Below are positions 25,488 to 33,882 of a stretch of DNA of 64,000 bases, piece by piece. This DNA is from CAYFFZ01 sp049976505 (GTDB lineage Archaea > Thermoproteota > Nitrososphaeria > Conexivisphaerales > UBA164). Numbering within the stretch: the first letter of the stretch is position 1; every line of letters starts with the position of its first letter. The notes beneath the pieces are model-generated. The model ran no database searches and was not told the DNA's origin. It worked only from the letters and a program-made list of their open reading frames with translations. Both the position numbers and the translations under genes were made by a program. The DNA is taken from the NCBI GenBank assembly GCA_049976505.1, contig JBMFIC010000003.1, positions 62,001 to 126,000 on the forward strand, written 5' to 3'.

Positions 25488-26864
25488 ATGCAAGAATATG
25501 ATAGTACGGGAAAAAAGGTGTACTGGACTGCTAGTTCGATACTCTTTGTCGTAAGCGTACTGATGATGGGGTATGGGATATACCAGCAGGTCGTTCTGCA
25601 CGTCTACAAGGCTCCACTGCTTCTCGGAATAGTTGCAGGGATGCTGCTTGCAATCCCGCTCGAGCTGTGGAATTTCTCAGATCCCGACACGCTCTTCAGG
25701 GTTATGGCGTTCCAGGACAGGTTCCTTATAGTGTGCTTTGGGTTTGCAATAGGCCTTGGCGCAATACTTCTATATGGCCTTAACCTCTTTGTTCCTCATC
25801 CGAACTTTGGAATCAAGGACCTGTTCGTGCTTGGGATAGTTCTCGGGGGTCTCATATTCGGGCTTGGGGTGGGTATTGCAGGGTACTTCCCCGGAACCGT
25901 CTGGATAGCCCTCGGACAGGGAAGGAGGGACGCAATCTACGCCGTTGCCGGTGGCCTTCTCGGAGCTTTCACGTGGTCAGTTATATTTGGCAGCGTGAGG
26001 GGCCTCCTATGGAACACTCTTAACTTTGGACCTGTTACATGGGCCACTCTGTTTGGGTTTAACACGAGGCTTGGCATGTTCTTGGTGAGCCTGGTCTTCG
26101 GGGCCATACTGTTCTCGGTATTCCTCTTTCTGCCGAGATTTCCAAAGCAGCCAACAAGACAGTCGTGCGCATATCACCTTTCTGGAGCCAATAGGGAAGT
26201 CGTCAGGTTCAATGAAGTGATTGACGAGGAGACAAAGAAGTATCCGAACGCAAGGCCATACATAACTAGGCTGATCAACGAGAGCAGCATAGAAAACGCG
26301 AGATCAATAATACTTCTAGGGCTTGAGTTCACAATAACTGCAGTAGCAGTAATAATACTGAGGCAGATCTTCGGCGAGTCCACAACGTACTCGTGGATAG
26401 GCGCGCAGATATCCTACCTGATAAATCCAGTATGGGCGGCGTCGAATCCATACTTCCAGCTCTTTGGCGGCATGCATCTGGTGAACGGAATACCAGTAAA
26501 CCATCCGTTCAGCGAGATAGGATGGGAGCCATTCTCAGATCTGGGAACTTTTCTTGGAGGGCTTGTTTCCTCACTGATCATAAGCAGAAGGTTCATGGGA
26601 TTCAAGAAGCAGGTTCCATATGTCTGGCAGCACAGGTTCGGGCCATCTGAATCAAAGAGAGCCCTTGGATCCTTCATAGGAGCCTTCATGGTGCTGTTCG
26701 GTGCCAGGATGGCCAACGGATGCGCTTCGGGGCATATACTCAGCGGGGACATACAGATGGCAGTTTCAAGCTTCCTCTTCCTGATAATGGTCACGATAGG
26801 AGCCTGGATAGCTCTCAGATACATACTCCACCTCAGAATAAACGCCCAGGGCTACGTGGATTAA
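25488..26864 (+). CDS. YeeE/YedE (DUF395) family sulfur-compound transporter
   Basis: 458 residues, about ten membrane segments in two related halves. The C-terminal half has the family signature GARMANGCASGHILSG near 410. The N-terminal counterpart GVGIAGYFPGTVWIALGQGRRDA near 130 has Phe where the family usually has Cys (GxCPGT). Members such as TsuA import thiosulfate. The central cytoplasmic loop contains CAYHLSGANREV. Preceded by a 150-base AT-rich spacer, so it is probably its own unit. Confidence 0.8.
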   Translation: MQEYDSTGKKVYWTASSILFVVSVLMMGYGIYQQVVLHVYKAPLLLGIVAGMLLAIPLELWNFSDPDTLFRVMAFQDRFLIVCFGFAIGLGAILLYGLNLFVPHPNFGIKDLFVLGIVLGGLIFGLGVGIAGYFPGTVWIALGQGRRDAIYAVAGGLLGAFTWSVIFGSVRGLLWNTLNFGPVTWATLFGFNTRLGMFLVSLVFGAILFSVFLFLPRFPKQPTRQSCAYHLSGANREVVRFNEVIDEETKKYPNARPYITRLINESSIENARSIILLGLEFTITAVAVIILRQIFGESTTYSWIGAQISYLINPVWAASNPYFQLFGGMHLVNGIPVNHPFSEIGWEPFSDLGTFLGGLVSSLIISRRFMGFKKQVPYVWQHRFGPSESKRALGSFIGAFMVLFGARMANGCASGHILSGDIQMAVSSFLFLIMVTIGAWIALRYILHLRINAQGYVD

Positions 26865-26989
26865 ATTTTTAAATCCCGTTTTATTTTTTGTTTATTACTT
26901 TGTAAGCGCCCAAACAGCTCAGACCCATAAGCTGTGCGATTTATAGGATTAAATTTATAAACAGAGCATAGCTGTTATATTGACGGAAA

Positions 26990-27265
26990 TTGGAAATATC
27001 GGTTCTTAATAAAACGGAGAACTCAATCGAACTGATGTTCAAGAACGTTGACTTTTCGCTTTTAAGAATAGTGCAGCATGCGCTTCTGGAGGATAAAAGG
27101 GTGAAGAACATCTCGGTTAAGAGAGGGCATCCTCTGACCAAGGAGCTTTACTTGTATCTTCTGACCGATGGCTCAGATCCAAAGCAGGTTCTTAAGGAAG
27201 GCATAGGAAGAGCAAGGGAGATGACAAAAAGCTTAAAAGCGGAGCTGGAGAAGGCTCTATCTTGA
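26990..27265 (+). CDS. rpoL: DNA-directed RNA polymerase subunit Rpo11 (L)
   Basis: 91 residues. Archaeal counterpart of Rpb11, which pairs with Rpo3 in polymerase assembly. NSIELMFKNVDFSLLRIVQHALLEDKRV and KRGHPLTKELYLYLLTDGSDPKQVLKEG match the family. TTG start (MEISVLN). Followed within five bases by the transcript-cleavage factor gene, an arrangement of transcription genes that makes functional sense. Confidence 0.9.
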   Translation: MEISVLNKTENSIELMFKNVDFSLLRIVQHALLEDKRVKNISVKRGHPLTKELYLYLLTDGSDPKQVLKEGIGRAREMTKSLKAELEKALS

Positions 27266-27270
27266 CCTGA

Positions 27271-27612
27271 ATGCCCAAGTTCTGTCCAAAAGATGGAACT
27301 CTGATGAGGTTAAAAAGCCAGAAAAAGGGACAGCAGGTCCAGCTAGTTTACGTCTGCCCAACCTGCGGTTATACCGAGAAGTATAGGAAGGAAAAGGTGC
27401 TCGAGGAGAAGATTACGGAAGAGGAGGAATCTCTTAAGGTCATAGACCAGGTATCAGATTTATCGGCCCTTCCAACGGTCACGGTTACCTGTCCAAAGTG
27501 CGGAAACGATAAAGCTTACTGGTGGATGGTTCAGACGAGGGCAGCGGATGAGCCTCCAACGCAGTTCTACAGATGCACAAAGTGCGGATACACCTGGAGG
27601 GTCTACTCCTGA
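27271..27612 (+). CDS. tfs: Transcription factor S (TFIIS/Rpb9-like cleavage factor)
   Basis: 113 residues with two zinc ribbons. The C-terminal ribbon CPKCGNDKAYWWMVQTRAADEPPTQFYRCTKCGYTWR carries the acidic hairpin (DE) that stimulates RNA cleavage by stalled polymerase. The N-terminal ribbon begins FCPKDG, so the second expected Cys is Asp, followed by a normal CPTCG pair. The linker is Glu-rich. Co-directional with rpoL. Confidence 0.9.
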   Translation: MPKFCPKDGTLMRLKSQKKGQQVQLVYVCPTCGYTEKYRKEKVLEEKITEEEESLKVIDQVSDLSALPTVTVTCPKCGNDKAYWWMVQTRAADEPPTQFYRCTKCGYTWRVYS

Positions 27613-27621
27613 ACACAAGCT

Positions 27622-29091
27622 TCATATTTGTCCTATAGCTATTCCATCTCCCCTTACGTCGGCGTACGCTAGCCTTTCTCGCCCAACGAGCTGAACGCCA
27701 TGGCCTACGCCCGTGGCTCCAGGATATCTGATCTTTTTTATTCCTGCGTTGATACCCTCCTCTGCAAAGACCTGCTTTCCATCCCAGAGGAACCTAGGTG
27801 CCTCTATTGCCTCTCCTATGTTCATCCCCCTGTCTATGATGTTGGCTATGATAAGAAAATGCTGCTGCGGACGATAATGCCCCCCGCTAATTCCTAATGC
27901 GAAGGAAAAAGAGGCGTTTTTAGTCGCTATAACCGAGCTGAGCGTGTGGAGAGGTCTTTTATGCGGCTTTAGGGAGTTAGGTCCACTGAGCTTGAAGTCG
28001 CTCGCCCTGTTGTTAAGCACGATCATGTGTTTAGGATGAGTAATCCTTGATCCAAACGAATAATAAAGGCTCTGTATCCCCGAAACCACCATGCCTTTAT
28101 CGTCCATCACAACGAAGTTTGTTGTATCCCCGTCCTCAATTCTGATGTCATCGGGCTTGGCTGAAACATTGAGCAGCCTTTCTACGGGGACATTCACAAA
28201 CCTCGGGTCTCCTACGTACCTGTCTCTTACGGCATAGGCCGCCTCATAGGCCTTGAGGGCCCTTTTGATGCCCTCGTCATCAAATTCGAGCCTCTCGCCG
28301 CTTAACTGATTCAGTATCATTAACGTGGTTATGCCCTGGCTGTTTGGAGGCGATTCATAGATCCTGTAGCCCCTGTACTCCAGGCTCAGCGGCTCCACCT
28401 CCTCAGGCCTGAAGCTTGCGAAGTCCTCTTTCTTCATCACTCCACCTAGGCTCTGCACGTAATCCGCGATGTCTTTTGATACTTCATCATAAAAGTACTC
28501 GGGACCATATTCGGCCAGCCCTTTCATGACTTCAGCAAGGCCCTTCAGCTCTATTCTTTCCCACTGGCCCTTTCCGTAAATCGATGCTGTCGCTTCGTCG
28601 TGATACCCTGAGAGCATTTCCTTCACAGCTGCAGCCAACCTTCCGGAGACAACCAGCCCATTCTCGGCAATCCTCACCGGCATCTCCAGTAGCTCTTTCC
28701 ACTCCATGCTGCCATATTTTTTCCACATTTCATAAACGCCATAAACAAATCCAGGCACAACCGGCGACAGAGGTCCAAAGCGAGGCACCTTGGCGAGGCC
28801 CTTTTTGCGTATAGCGCTCTCAAGGCCCTCAGGGGCCCAGCCACTGCCGTTGATGAACCTCACAGATCCATCGTTATAAATCATTGCCATAAAGTCCCCT
28901 CCGAGCCCGCACAAACTTGGCTGCACCACCGATAAAACGAAGGAAACTGTCACGGATGCGTCAACTGCGTTGCCTCCCCTGTTTAGGACATATAGTCCGG
29001 CTATGCTGGAAAGCGCATGCTCGCTTGTTACGACCCCGCTTTCCCCACGAACACTGGTTTTAACAACGAAGGCTTTACCATCGCTCAGCAT
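27622..29091 (-). CDS. ggt: Gamma-glutamyltransferase-like Ntn hydrolase
   Basis: 489 residues, about the family length for a precursor that self-cleaves into two subunits. EHALSSIAGLYVLNRGGNAVDASV and PSLCGLGGDFMAMIY are N-terminal signatures. The cleavage site is probably DTTNFVVMDDKG near 325, where the second Thr would become the nucleophile; HTLSSVIA and the GISGGHYRPQQHF glycine-rich loop follow. It transfers or hydrolyses gamma-glutamyl groups, though archaeal substrates are unclear. No signal peptide seen. TnpB element copy 2 is inserted just upstream of its start. Confidence 0.85.
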   Translation of the reverse strand: MLSDGKAFVVKTSVRGESGVVTSEHALSSIAGLYVLNRGGNAVDASVTVSFVLSVVQPSLCGLGGDFMAMIYNDGSVRFINGSGWAPEGLESAIRKKGLAKVPRFGPLSPVVPGFVYGVYEMWKKYGSMEWKELLEMPVRIAENGLVVSGRLAAAVKEMLSGYHDEATASIYGKGQWERIELKGLAEVMKGLAEYGPEYFYDEVSKDIADYVQSLGGVMKKEDFASFRPEEVEPLSLEYRGYRIYESPPNSQGITTLMILNQLSGERLEFDDEGIKRALKAYEAAYAVRDRYVGDPRFVNVPVERLLNVSAKPDDIRIEDGDTTNFVVMDDKGMVVSGIQSLYYSFGSRITHPKHMIVLNNRASDFKLSGPNSLKPHKRPLHTLSSVIATKNASFSFALGISGGHYRPQQHFLIIANIIDRGMNIGEAIEAPRFLWDGKQVFAEEGINAGIKKIRYPGATGVGHGVQLVGRERLAYADVRGDGIAIGQI

Positions 29092-29192
29092 AAAAAGCTT
29101 TAGAGAAAGCCCATCTCAAAAAACGTCCTATTAGCGGTTTACAATTAGCTAAAGCCTCGCCCTTCAGGGCGGGATGATCGAAGCGTAAAACA

Positions 29193-29200
29193 TTTATAAA
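29193..29200 (+). promoter_or_regulatory. TATA box of tnpB copy 2
   Basis: TTTATAAA about 25 nt before ATG 29222, equivalent to the one in copy 1. Confidence 0.55.
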
Positions 29201-29221
29201 AGTTTTTAAAGTTTCATTCTC

Positions 29222-30664
29222 ATGGCGATGGCCGGTCAACTTGAATTCGGTGGGGCGCCTGAGCCGACTCCTCAGGCCATACCGGCCGTCGCCGAAAACA
29301 CAGTTGAGGTAAGGCCAAGCGACAGAAGGACCAACAAAGTGCGCCTGCTGCCGAGAGGAAGTGCTGAAAGGAAGCTCAGAAGGCTCGGAGATTTATTTGC
29401 GAAAGCGTTTAACGAGCTGAACTACATGAGAAGGCGGCAGCTCTTCTCTGGGCATAAAATAGACTTTGAGGGCACAGCCAGGGCCGTTTATAAGAAGTAC
29501 AAGAGCGTGTTAGGATCGGCAAACGTCCAGCAGCTGATCAACAGGAACAATGAGGCATGGTCCTCATTCTTCAGCCTGCTCAAGGCAAAGAAGGAGGGAA
29601 GGCTTCCGGGCTGGCTAAAAGTTAAGCCTCCTAGCTACATGAAGGAGAACAAAAAGAGAAGGCTCCTGATCGTGATAAGGAACGACGGCTACGCCGTTGA
29701 TGAGCTGAACAGAATAATCATTCTCAAACATTTCAAGCTCAGGATCCCCTTTGCAGGAAGGCTTCAGTGGTACGGGAAGCAGGGAAGGCTTGAAATATAT
29801 TACGACGAAACGAAGCAGGCGTGGTACGCATCGATACCGGTCGAAGTAGGTTCTGAAGCTGCCAAGAACATCGTGAGGGGAGAGCGCAAAGAAGTCCAGA
29901 GGGAGAAGCCTAAAGGAAATAAGAGAGCCTCGATCGATCTTGGAATAAACATACTTGCCTCAGCTGTTGTCTCCGACGGGACCTGGCTTCTCTATAAGGG
30001 CTCCAGAGCTAAGGAGGACTTCTTCTATCTGCAGAGAAGGATTTCAGAGGTAAAATCTCTTGAGGACAGGGCGAAAAATCTGAAGCTGAGCGAATGGGCA
30101 GAGGAGCTCAGGCTTGAGAGGAGGAGGCTCGAGGGAAAGCTGAGCCGAAGAATAGCTCANNNNNNNNNNAAGCTGAGCGAATGGGCAGAGGAGCTCAGGC
30201 TTGAGAGGAGGAGGCTCGAGGGAAAGCTGAGCCGAAGAATAGCTCATCTGTACAGGACTTTAGCATCACATCTGATCAGAAAGCTCTGGTCTCTTGGCGT
30301 TTCAGAGATCTACCTGGGCTATCCATATGAGATCGCTCAGGAGAAGGGAAACAGGCTCACTGAAAATCTATGGTCTTACCGCGAGCTTATGGACGCCATC
30401 GAGCTCGAGGCGCAGGAATATGGCATTAAAGTGTACGAGGTTATTGAGCACAGCACCTCAAGGCTCTGCGCGTATCACGACGTCGAAGTAATCCGCAGTC
30501 CGAGAGGAGTAATCAGGTGTCCTCTTGGGCACAGGCTTCATTCAGATCTCAACGGCGCTCTGAACATACTCAGGAAGGCAGCAGGCCTGTTAGTCAAGAG
30601 CGTTGCAAGGCCTCTTTCATACATCGTCATGCACAACGGAGTAGCTCCCGCTAAAGGGGTGTAA
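29222..30664 (+). CDS. tnpB: TnpB (OrfB), IS200/IS605-family RNA-guided nuclease homologue
   Basis: Shown as 480 residues, but 29 of these (77 duplicated bases plus 10 N) are an assembly artefact; the real protein is 451 residues. A 35-residue Pro-rich N-terminal extension (PEPTPQAIPAVAEN) precedes the usual N-terminal DNA/RNA-binding part. RuvC I Asp239 is in SIDLGINI. Where canonical TnpB has the RuvC II Glu (xxIED), this has IYLGYPYEIAQ, a Gly at about residue 337. The zinc finger is CAYH...CPLGH rather than four Cys. RuvC III Asp is in HSDLNGALNIL. TnpB proteins are RNA-guided DNA nucleases that help retain the element at its donor site; whether this variant cuts DNA is open. Confidence 0.88.
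   Translation: MAMAGQLEFGGAPEPTPQAIPAVAENTVEVRPSDRRTNKVRLLPRGSAERKLRRLGDLFAKAFNELNYMRRRQLFSGHKIDFEGTARAVYKKYKSVLGSANVQQLINRNNEAWSSFFSLLKAKKEGRLPGWLKVKPPSYMKENKKRRLLIVIRNDGYAVDELNRIIILKHFKLRIPFAGRLQWYGKQGRLEIYYDETKQAWYASIPVEVGSEAAKNIVRGERKEVQREKPKGNKRASIDLGINILASAVVSDGTWLLYKGSRAKEDFFYLQRRISEVKSLEDRAKNLKLSEWAEELRLERRRLEGKLSRRIAXXXXKLSEWAEELRLERRRLEGKLSRRIAHLYRTLASHLIRKLWSLGVSEIYLGYPYEIAQEKGNRLTENLWSYRELMDAIELEAQEYGIKVYEVIEHSTSRLCAYHDVEVIRSPRGVIRCPLGHRLHSDLNGALNILRKAAGLLVKSVARPLSYIVMHNGVAPAKGV
30160..30169. other. Assembly gap (10 N) with a 77-base duplicated overlap
   Basis: Bases 30083-30159 are repeated exactly at 30170-30246 on the other side of ten Ns. Copy 1 of tnpB has this segment once, and 77+10 = 87 happens to keep frame. 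Two contigs with an unmerged overlap were joined here. Confidence 0.93.
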
Positions 30665-30712
30665 CCCTCGAGACCTCGGGAACACTCGCCCTGAAGGGCG
30701 GGGAGGAGGTCA
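30620..30712 (+). ncRNA. Candidate omegaRNA (reRNA) scaffold of TnpB copy 2
   Basis: Right end of the element, overlapping the tnpB 3' end, with conserved CCCTCGAGACCTCGGG and the terminal CGCCCTGAAGGGCGG hairpin. The guide would start at 30713 (GCAAGGTAGTCAAAACTG). The 5' limit is arbitrary. Confidence 0.4.
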
Positions 30713-30721
30713 GCAAGGTAG

Positions 30722-31171
30722 TCAAAACTGCTGCTCCTGTTCAGCAGGAGTCCTAGACCTTCTGTCCTTTGTTGTCTTCACTTCAGAGAGTATAAGCTTT
30801 ATAGCTTCTACGTCGAACTCCACGGTTATAGGTCCAAGAGGGGATTCCTGGGGGTCATCGCACATAACAAGGTGACCCACGAAGGCAGCCTGCTTGTTAA
30901 ACATAAGGTAATACTTATCGTTCTTCTTGCCTTCGTTGAGCAGGCTCAGCATCAGCACGGTCATGTCCTTGTCCTTAACGGCCTGGATGATCCTCCTTAC
31001 GGTAAGCTCGCCGCCCTCTACCCTCACTTCGTCCTTCGTAATCTGCAGTACGAGACTGTCCCTAGGATCGGTCAGGTTAAGAACTGCTCTCTTAACTTTA
31101 TCTGGATCCTCCGAGGGGTTTATTCTTGCTGTAAGTACAGCCTTCACAGGATGCGGATATAATAGTAGCAT
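30722..31171 (-). CDS. COG1325-type exosome-associated RNA-binding protein
   Basis: 149 residues. HPVKAVLTARINPSEDPDKVKRAVLNL at the start and NKQAAFVGHLVMCDDPQESPLGPITVEF near 100 match the archaeal predicted exosome subunit family (COG1325/PF01877, dsRBD-like fold). The C-terminal tail KTTKDRRSRTPAEQEQQF is variable. Probably cytoplasmic RNA processing or binding; the biochemical role is not firmly established. Divergent from aconitase. Its 3' end lies nine bases from the TnpB element. Confidence 0.78.
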   Translation of the reverse strand: MLLLYPHPVKAVLTARINPSEDPDKVKRAVLNLTDPRDSLVLQITKDEVRVEGGELTVRRIIQAVKDKDMTVLMLSLLNEGKKNDKYYLMFNKQAAFVGHLVMCDDPQESPLGPITVEFDVEAIKLILSEVKTTKDRRSRTPAEQEQQF

Positions 31172-31209
31172 TTAATAATATTTTTATCCTTCCTAGGAAA
31201 CGGTGTACT

Positions 31210-33834
31210 ATGAGTTATAGCAGTGAGACGTTCAAACAGATTCTCAGGGTTCAGGGCATGGAGTACGAGATCTATCCAGTAAGTGGAGTGAAGGACCTAG
31301 GATGGGGAGATCCAGAGAGGCTTCCGTATTCACTGCAGATAGTTCTTGAAAACATGCTCAGAAATCTTGACGGAAAAGCGGTTACGGTGGAGGACATAAA
31401 GGCAGTACTAAACTGGAACAGCAGGAATCCGGAGGACAGGGACATCCCCTTCAAGGTTTCAAGGATCCTCATGCAGGATTTTACCGGGGTTCCAGCCATA
31501 GTGGATCTCGCATCCATGAGAGACTTTGCCAGGAGCGTTGGAAAGGACCCAGATCTCATTCAGCCGGGGGTCCCTATAGATCTTATAATAGACCATTCCG
31601 TACAGGTAGATGAGTACAACAGCCCGAAGGCCTTTGAAATAAACCTGACCAAGGAGATCGAGAGGAACGAGGAGAGATACAGGTTTTTGAAGTGGGCCGG
31701 ACAGGCCTTCAGGAACCTGAGGATATTCCCTCCATCGTCAGGCATCTGTCATCAGATAAACCTCGAATACCTCGCGAAGGTCGTGATGACTGATGGCAAG
31801 AGAGCTTACTTTGACAGCCTAGTTGGGACCGATTCACATACAACCATGATAAACGGAATTGGAGTCTTTGGCTACGGAGTTGGAGGCATAGAGGCAGAGG
31901 CTGCCATGCTGGGAGAGCCGGTTTACTTCATATTACCAAAGGTGGTTGGAGTGAAGCTTAACGGGAAGCTACAGGATGGGGTAACGGCAACCGACCTCGC
32001 GCTGACCCTGGCCAAGATCTTCAGGGAGCACAACGTAGTGAACAAGTTCGTTGAGTTCTATGGCGATGGCGTCAGGAGCCTTTCAGTTCCCGACAGGGCA
32101 ACTGTTTCCAATATGAGCCCTGAGTATGGCAGCACGATCTCAATATTCCCAGTTGACGAGCAGACGCTGGATTATCTAAGGTTTACAGGGAGACCTGAGT
32201 GGCTAGTGAAGCTTGTTGAAGAGTATTACAAAACGCAGGGGCTCTTTGGGGCTCGTGAAAGAGAGTACTCGGAAGTGATTGAGGTTAACCTGGATGAAAT
32301 AAAGCCAAGCGTTTCCGGCCCATCGCTTCCGCATCAGAGGCTTGACCTTGAAAAAGTTCCCGAGAGCTTCAGACAGGCCTACCTGAAAGAACAGCAGAGG
32401 ACGAGCGGAGACCTTAAGGACGGCGATATTGTAATAGCAGCGATAACGAGCTGTACTAACACAAGCAACCCCAACGTTCTGGTGATGGCGGGTCTTGTGT
32501 CCAAGAAGGCCTATGAGCTGGGTCTCAGGGTTGACACCAGCAAGGTCAAGACAAGCCTGGCGCCAGGATCCCGGGTTGTAACGGAGTATCTAAAAAGATC
32601 TGGCCTTCTGGAGTTTCTTGAAAAGCTTGGATTCTACGTGGTCGCGTACGGCTGTACCACGTGTATAGGCAACAGCGGTCCTCTGCCTGACGATCTCAGC
32701 AGGCTGGTAAATGAGGGGAACCTTGCGGTAGTAAGCGTTCTGTCTGGAAACAGGAACTATGAAGGAAGGGTCCATAATGACGTCAGGGCCAACTACCTGA
32801 TGTCTCCTCCTCTTGTGGTAGCCTATGCCATTGCGGGCAACATTAACAGGGACCTTACAAAGGAACCTCTTGGCTATGCGAACGGCAGACCGGTCTATCT
32901 CAAGGACATATGGCCTACAAACGAGGAGGTTCAGATGGTGATAAAGAGCTCCATAAGCAGGGAGCTCTATGAAGCGGTCTACAATGAAGGGATATTCAAG
33001 GTTAACCCCTACTGGAACGAGCTTAAGGCGCCCTCCGGCAAATACTTTGAGTGGGACGAGAAAAGCACCTACATAAGGAGGGCCCCGTACTTCGATGGTT
33101 GGAGGCCCGGCGAAACAAAGGAGCTTGAGGATATAGTGAACGCCAGAATACTGCTGCTGTTGGGAGATTCCGTCTCAACAGATCATATTTCCCCCGCAGG
33201 GGCGATAGTGCCGGACAGCCCTGCAGGCAAATACCTTCTCTCAAAAGGGGTTAGCATAGCTGAGTTCAATACTTATGGCTCAAGAAGGGGCAACCACGAA
33301 GTCATGATAAGGGGAACGTTTGCAAACAGAAGATTAAAGAACATGATGGTCAACGTTGAGGGAGGTTACACGGTGCACTATCCAGATGGCCAGCTTATGA
33401 CAGTTTATGATGCTGCAATGAAGTACAAGGAGGAGGGGGTCCCGGTGATAGTAATGGCTGGCAAAGAGTACGGATCAGGAAGCTCAAGGGACTGGGCCGC
33501 AAAGGGACCCGCTCTGCTGGGAGTAAGGGCGGTGGTTGCTGAAAGCTTCGAGAGGATACACAGGTCAAACCTGGTTGGCATGGGTATTGTGCCGCTGCAG
33601 TTCAAGGAGGGGGAGAGCTGGAGGAGCCTTAACATAGATTATTCGAAGCCCGTGTCGATAATATTTGTAGAGAAGAGGCCAAGAGGAAAGGCAGAGCTCA
33701 TCTTCTATGATAAAAGCGGCGCTCAGAGAAGGACTGAGCTCACTATAAGGATAGACAGCGAGCTTGAGATGGAGTACATCAGGCATGGCGGAATAATGAA
33801 ATACGTGCTCTCCAAGATGTTAAGTCGGCAGTAA
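31210..33834 (+). CDS. acnA: Aconitate hydratase
   Basis: 874 residues, AcnA/IRP type. Interconverts citrate and isocitrate. The 4Fe-4S ligands are in ITSCTNTSNP and GCTTCIGNSGPL. SSGICHQINLEYLAK and VGTDSHTTMINGIGVFGYGVGG lie in the N-terminal part; the C-terminal swivelling domain has DSVSTDHISPAGAI and GKEYGSGSSRDWAAKG. Isocitrate dehydrogenase follows 48 bases downstream in the same direction, so the two consecutive TCA steps are probably co-expressed. Confidence 0.95.
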   Translation: MSYSSETFKQILRVQGMEYEIYPVSGVKDLGWGDPERLPYSLQIVLENMLRNLDGKAVTVEDIKAVLNWNSRNPEDRDIPFKVSRILMQDFTGVPAIVDLASMRDFARSVGKDPDLIQPGVPIDLIIDHSVQVDEYNSPKAFEINLTKEIERNEERYRFLKWAGQAFRNLRIFPPSSGICHQINLEYLAKVVMTDGKRAYFDSLVGTDSHTTMINGIGVFGYGVGGIEAEAAMLGEPVYFILPKVVGVKLNGKLQDGVTATDLALTLAKIFREHNVVNKFVEFYGDGVRSLSVPDRATVSNMSPEYGSTISIFPVDEQTLDYLRFTGRPEWLVKLVEEYYKTQGLFGAREREYSEVIEVNLDEIKPSVSGPSLPHQRLDLEKVPESFRQAYLKEQQRTSGDLKDGDIVIAAITSCTNTSNPNVLVMAGLVSKKAYELGLRVDTSKVKTSLAPGSRVVTEYLKRSGLLEFLEKLGFYVVAYGCTTCIGNSGPLPDDLSRLVNEGNLAVVSVLSGNRNYEGRVHNDVRANYLMSPPLVVAYAIAGNINRDLTKEPLGYANGRPVYLKDIWPTNEEVQMVIKSSISRELYEAVYNEGIFKVNPYWNELKAPSGKYFEWDEKSTYIRRAPYFDGWRPGETKELEDIVNARILLLLGDSVSTDHISPAGAIVPDSPAGKYLLSKGVSIAEFNTYGSRRGNHEVMIRGTFANRRLKNMMVNVEGGYTVHYPDGQLMTVYDAAMKYKEEGVPVIVMAGKEYGSGSSRDWAAKGPALLGVRAVVAESFERIHRSNLVGMGIVPLQFKEGESWRSLNIDYSKPVSIIFVEKRPRGKAELIFYDKSGAQRRTELTIRIDSELEMEYIRHGGIMKYVLSKMLSRQ

Positions 33835-33882
33835 AGGCATTTTATAGTTTTTATTCGCTTAACGTTTATTAGCGGTCCTAAG

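Larger units (their letters stand above)
29143..30712 (+). mobile_element. IS200/IS605-type element carrying only tnpB, copy 2
   Basis: Same ends as copy 1: follows TTTAC at 29138-29142, left TTAGCTAAAGCCTCGCC with a CCTTCAGG hairpin, right terminal hairpin and GGAGGAGGTCA ending at 30712. Inserted between ggt and the exosome-associated gene without breaking either. True length is about 87 bases shorter than shown because an assembly gap duplicates 77 bases inside tnpB. It has no TnpA. Confidence 0.8.

Noticed and set aside
30083..30246. Real tandem duplication in tnpB
   Set aside because: The copies are exact, flank a run of Ns, and the other element has the segment once; an unmerged contig overlap explains it.
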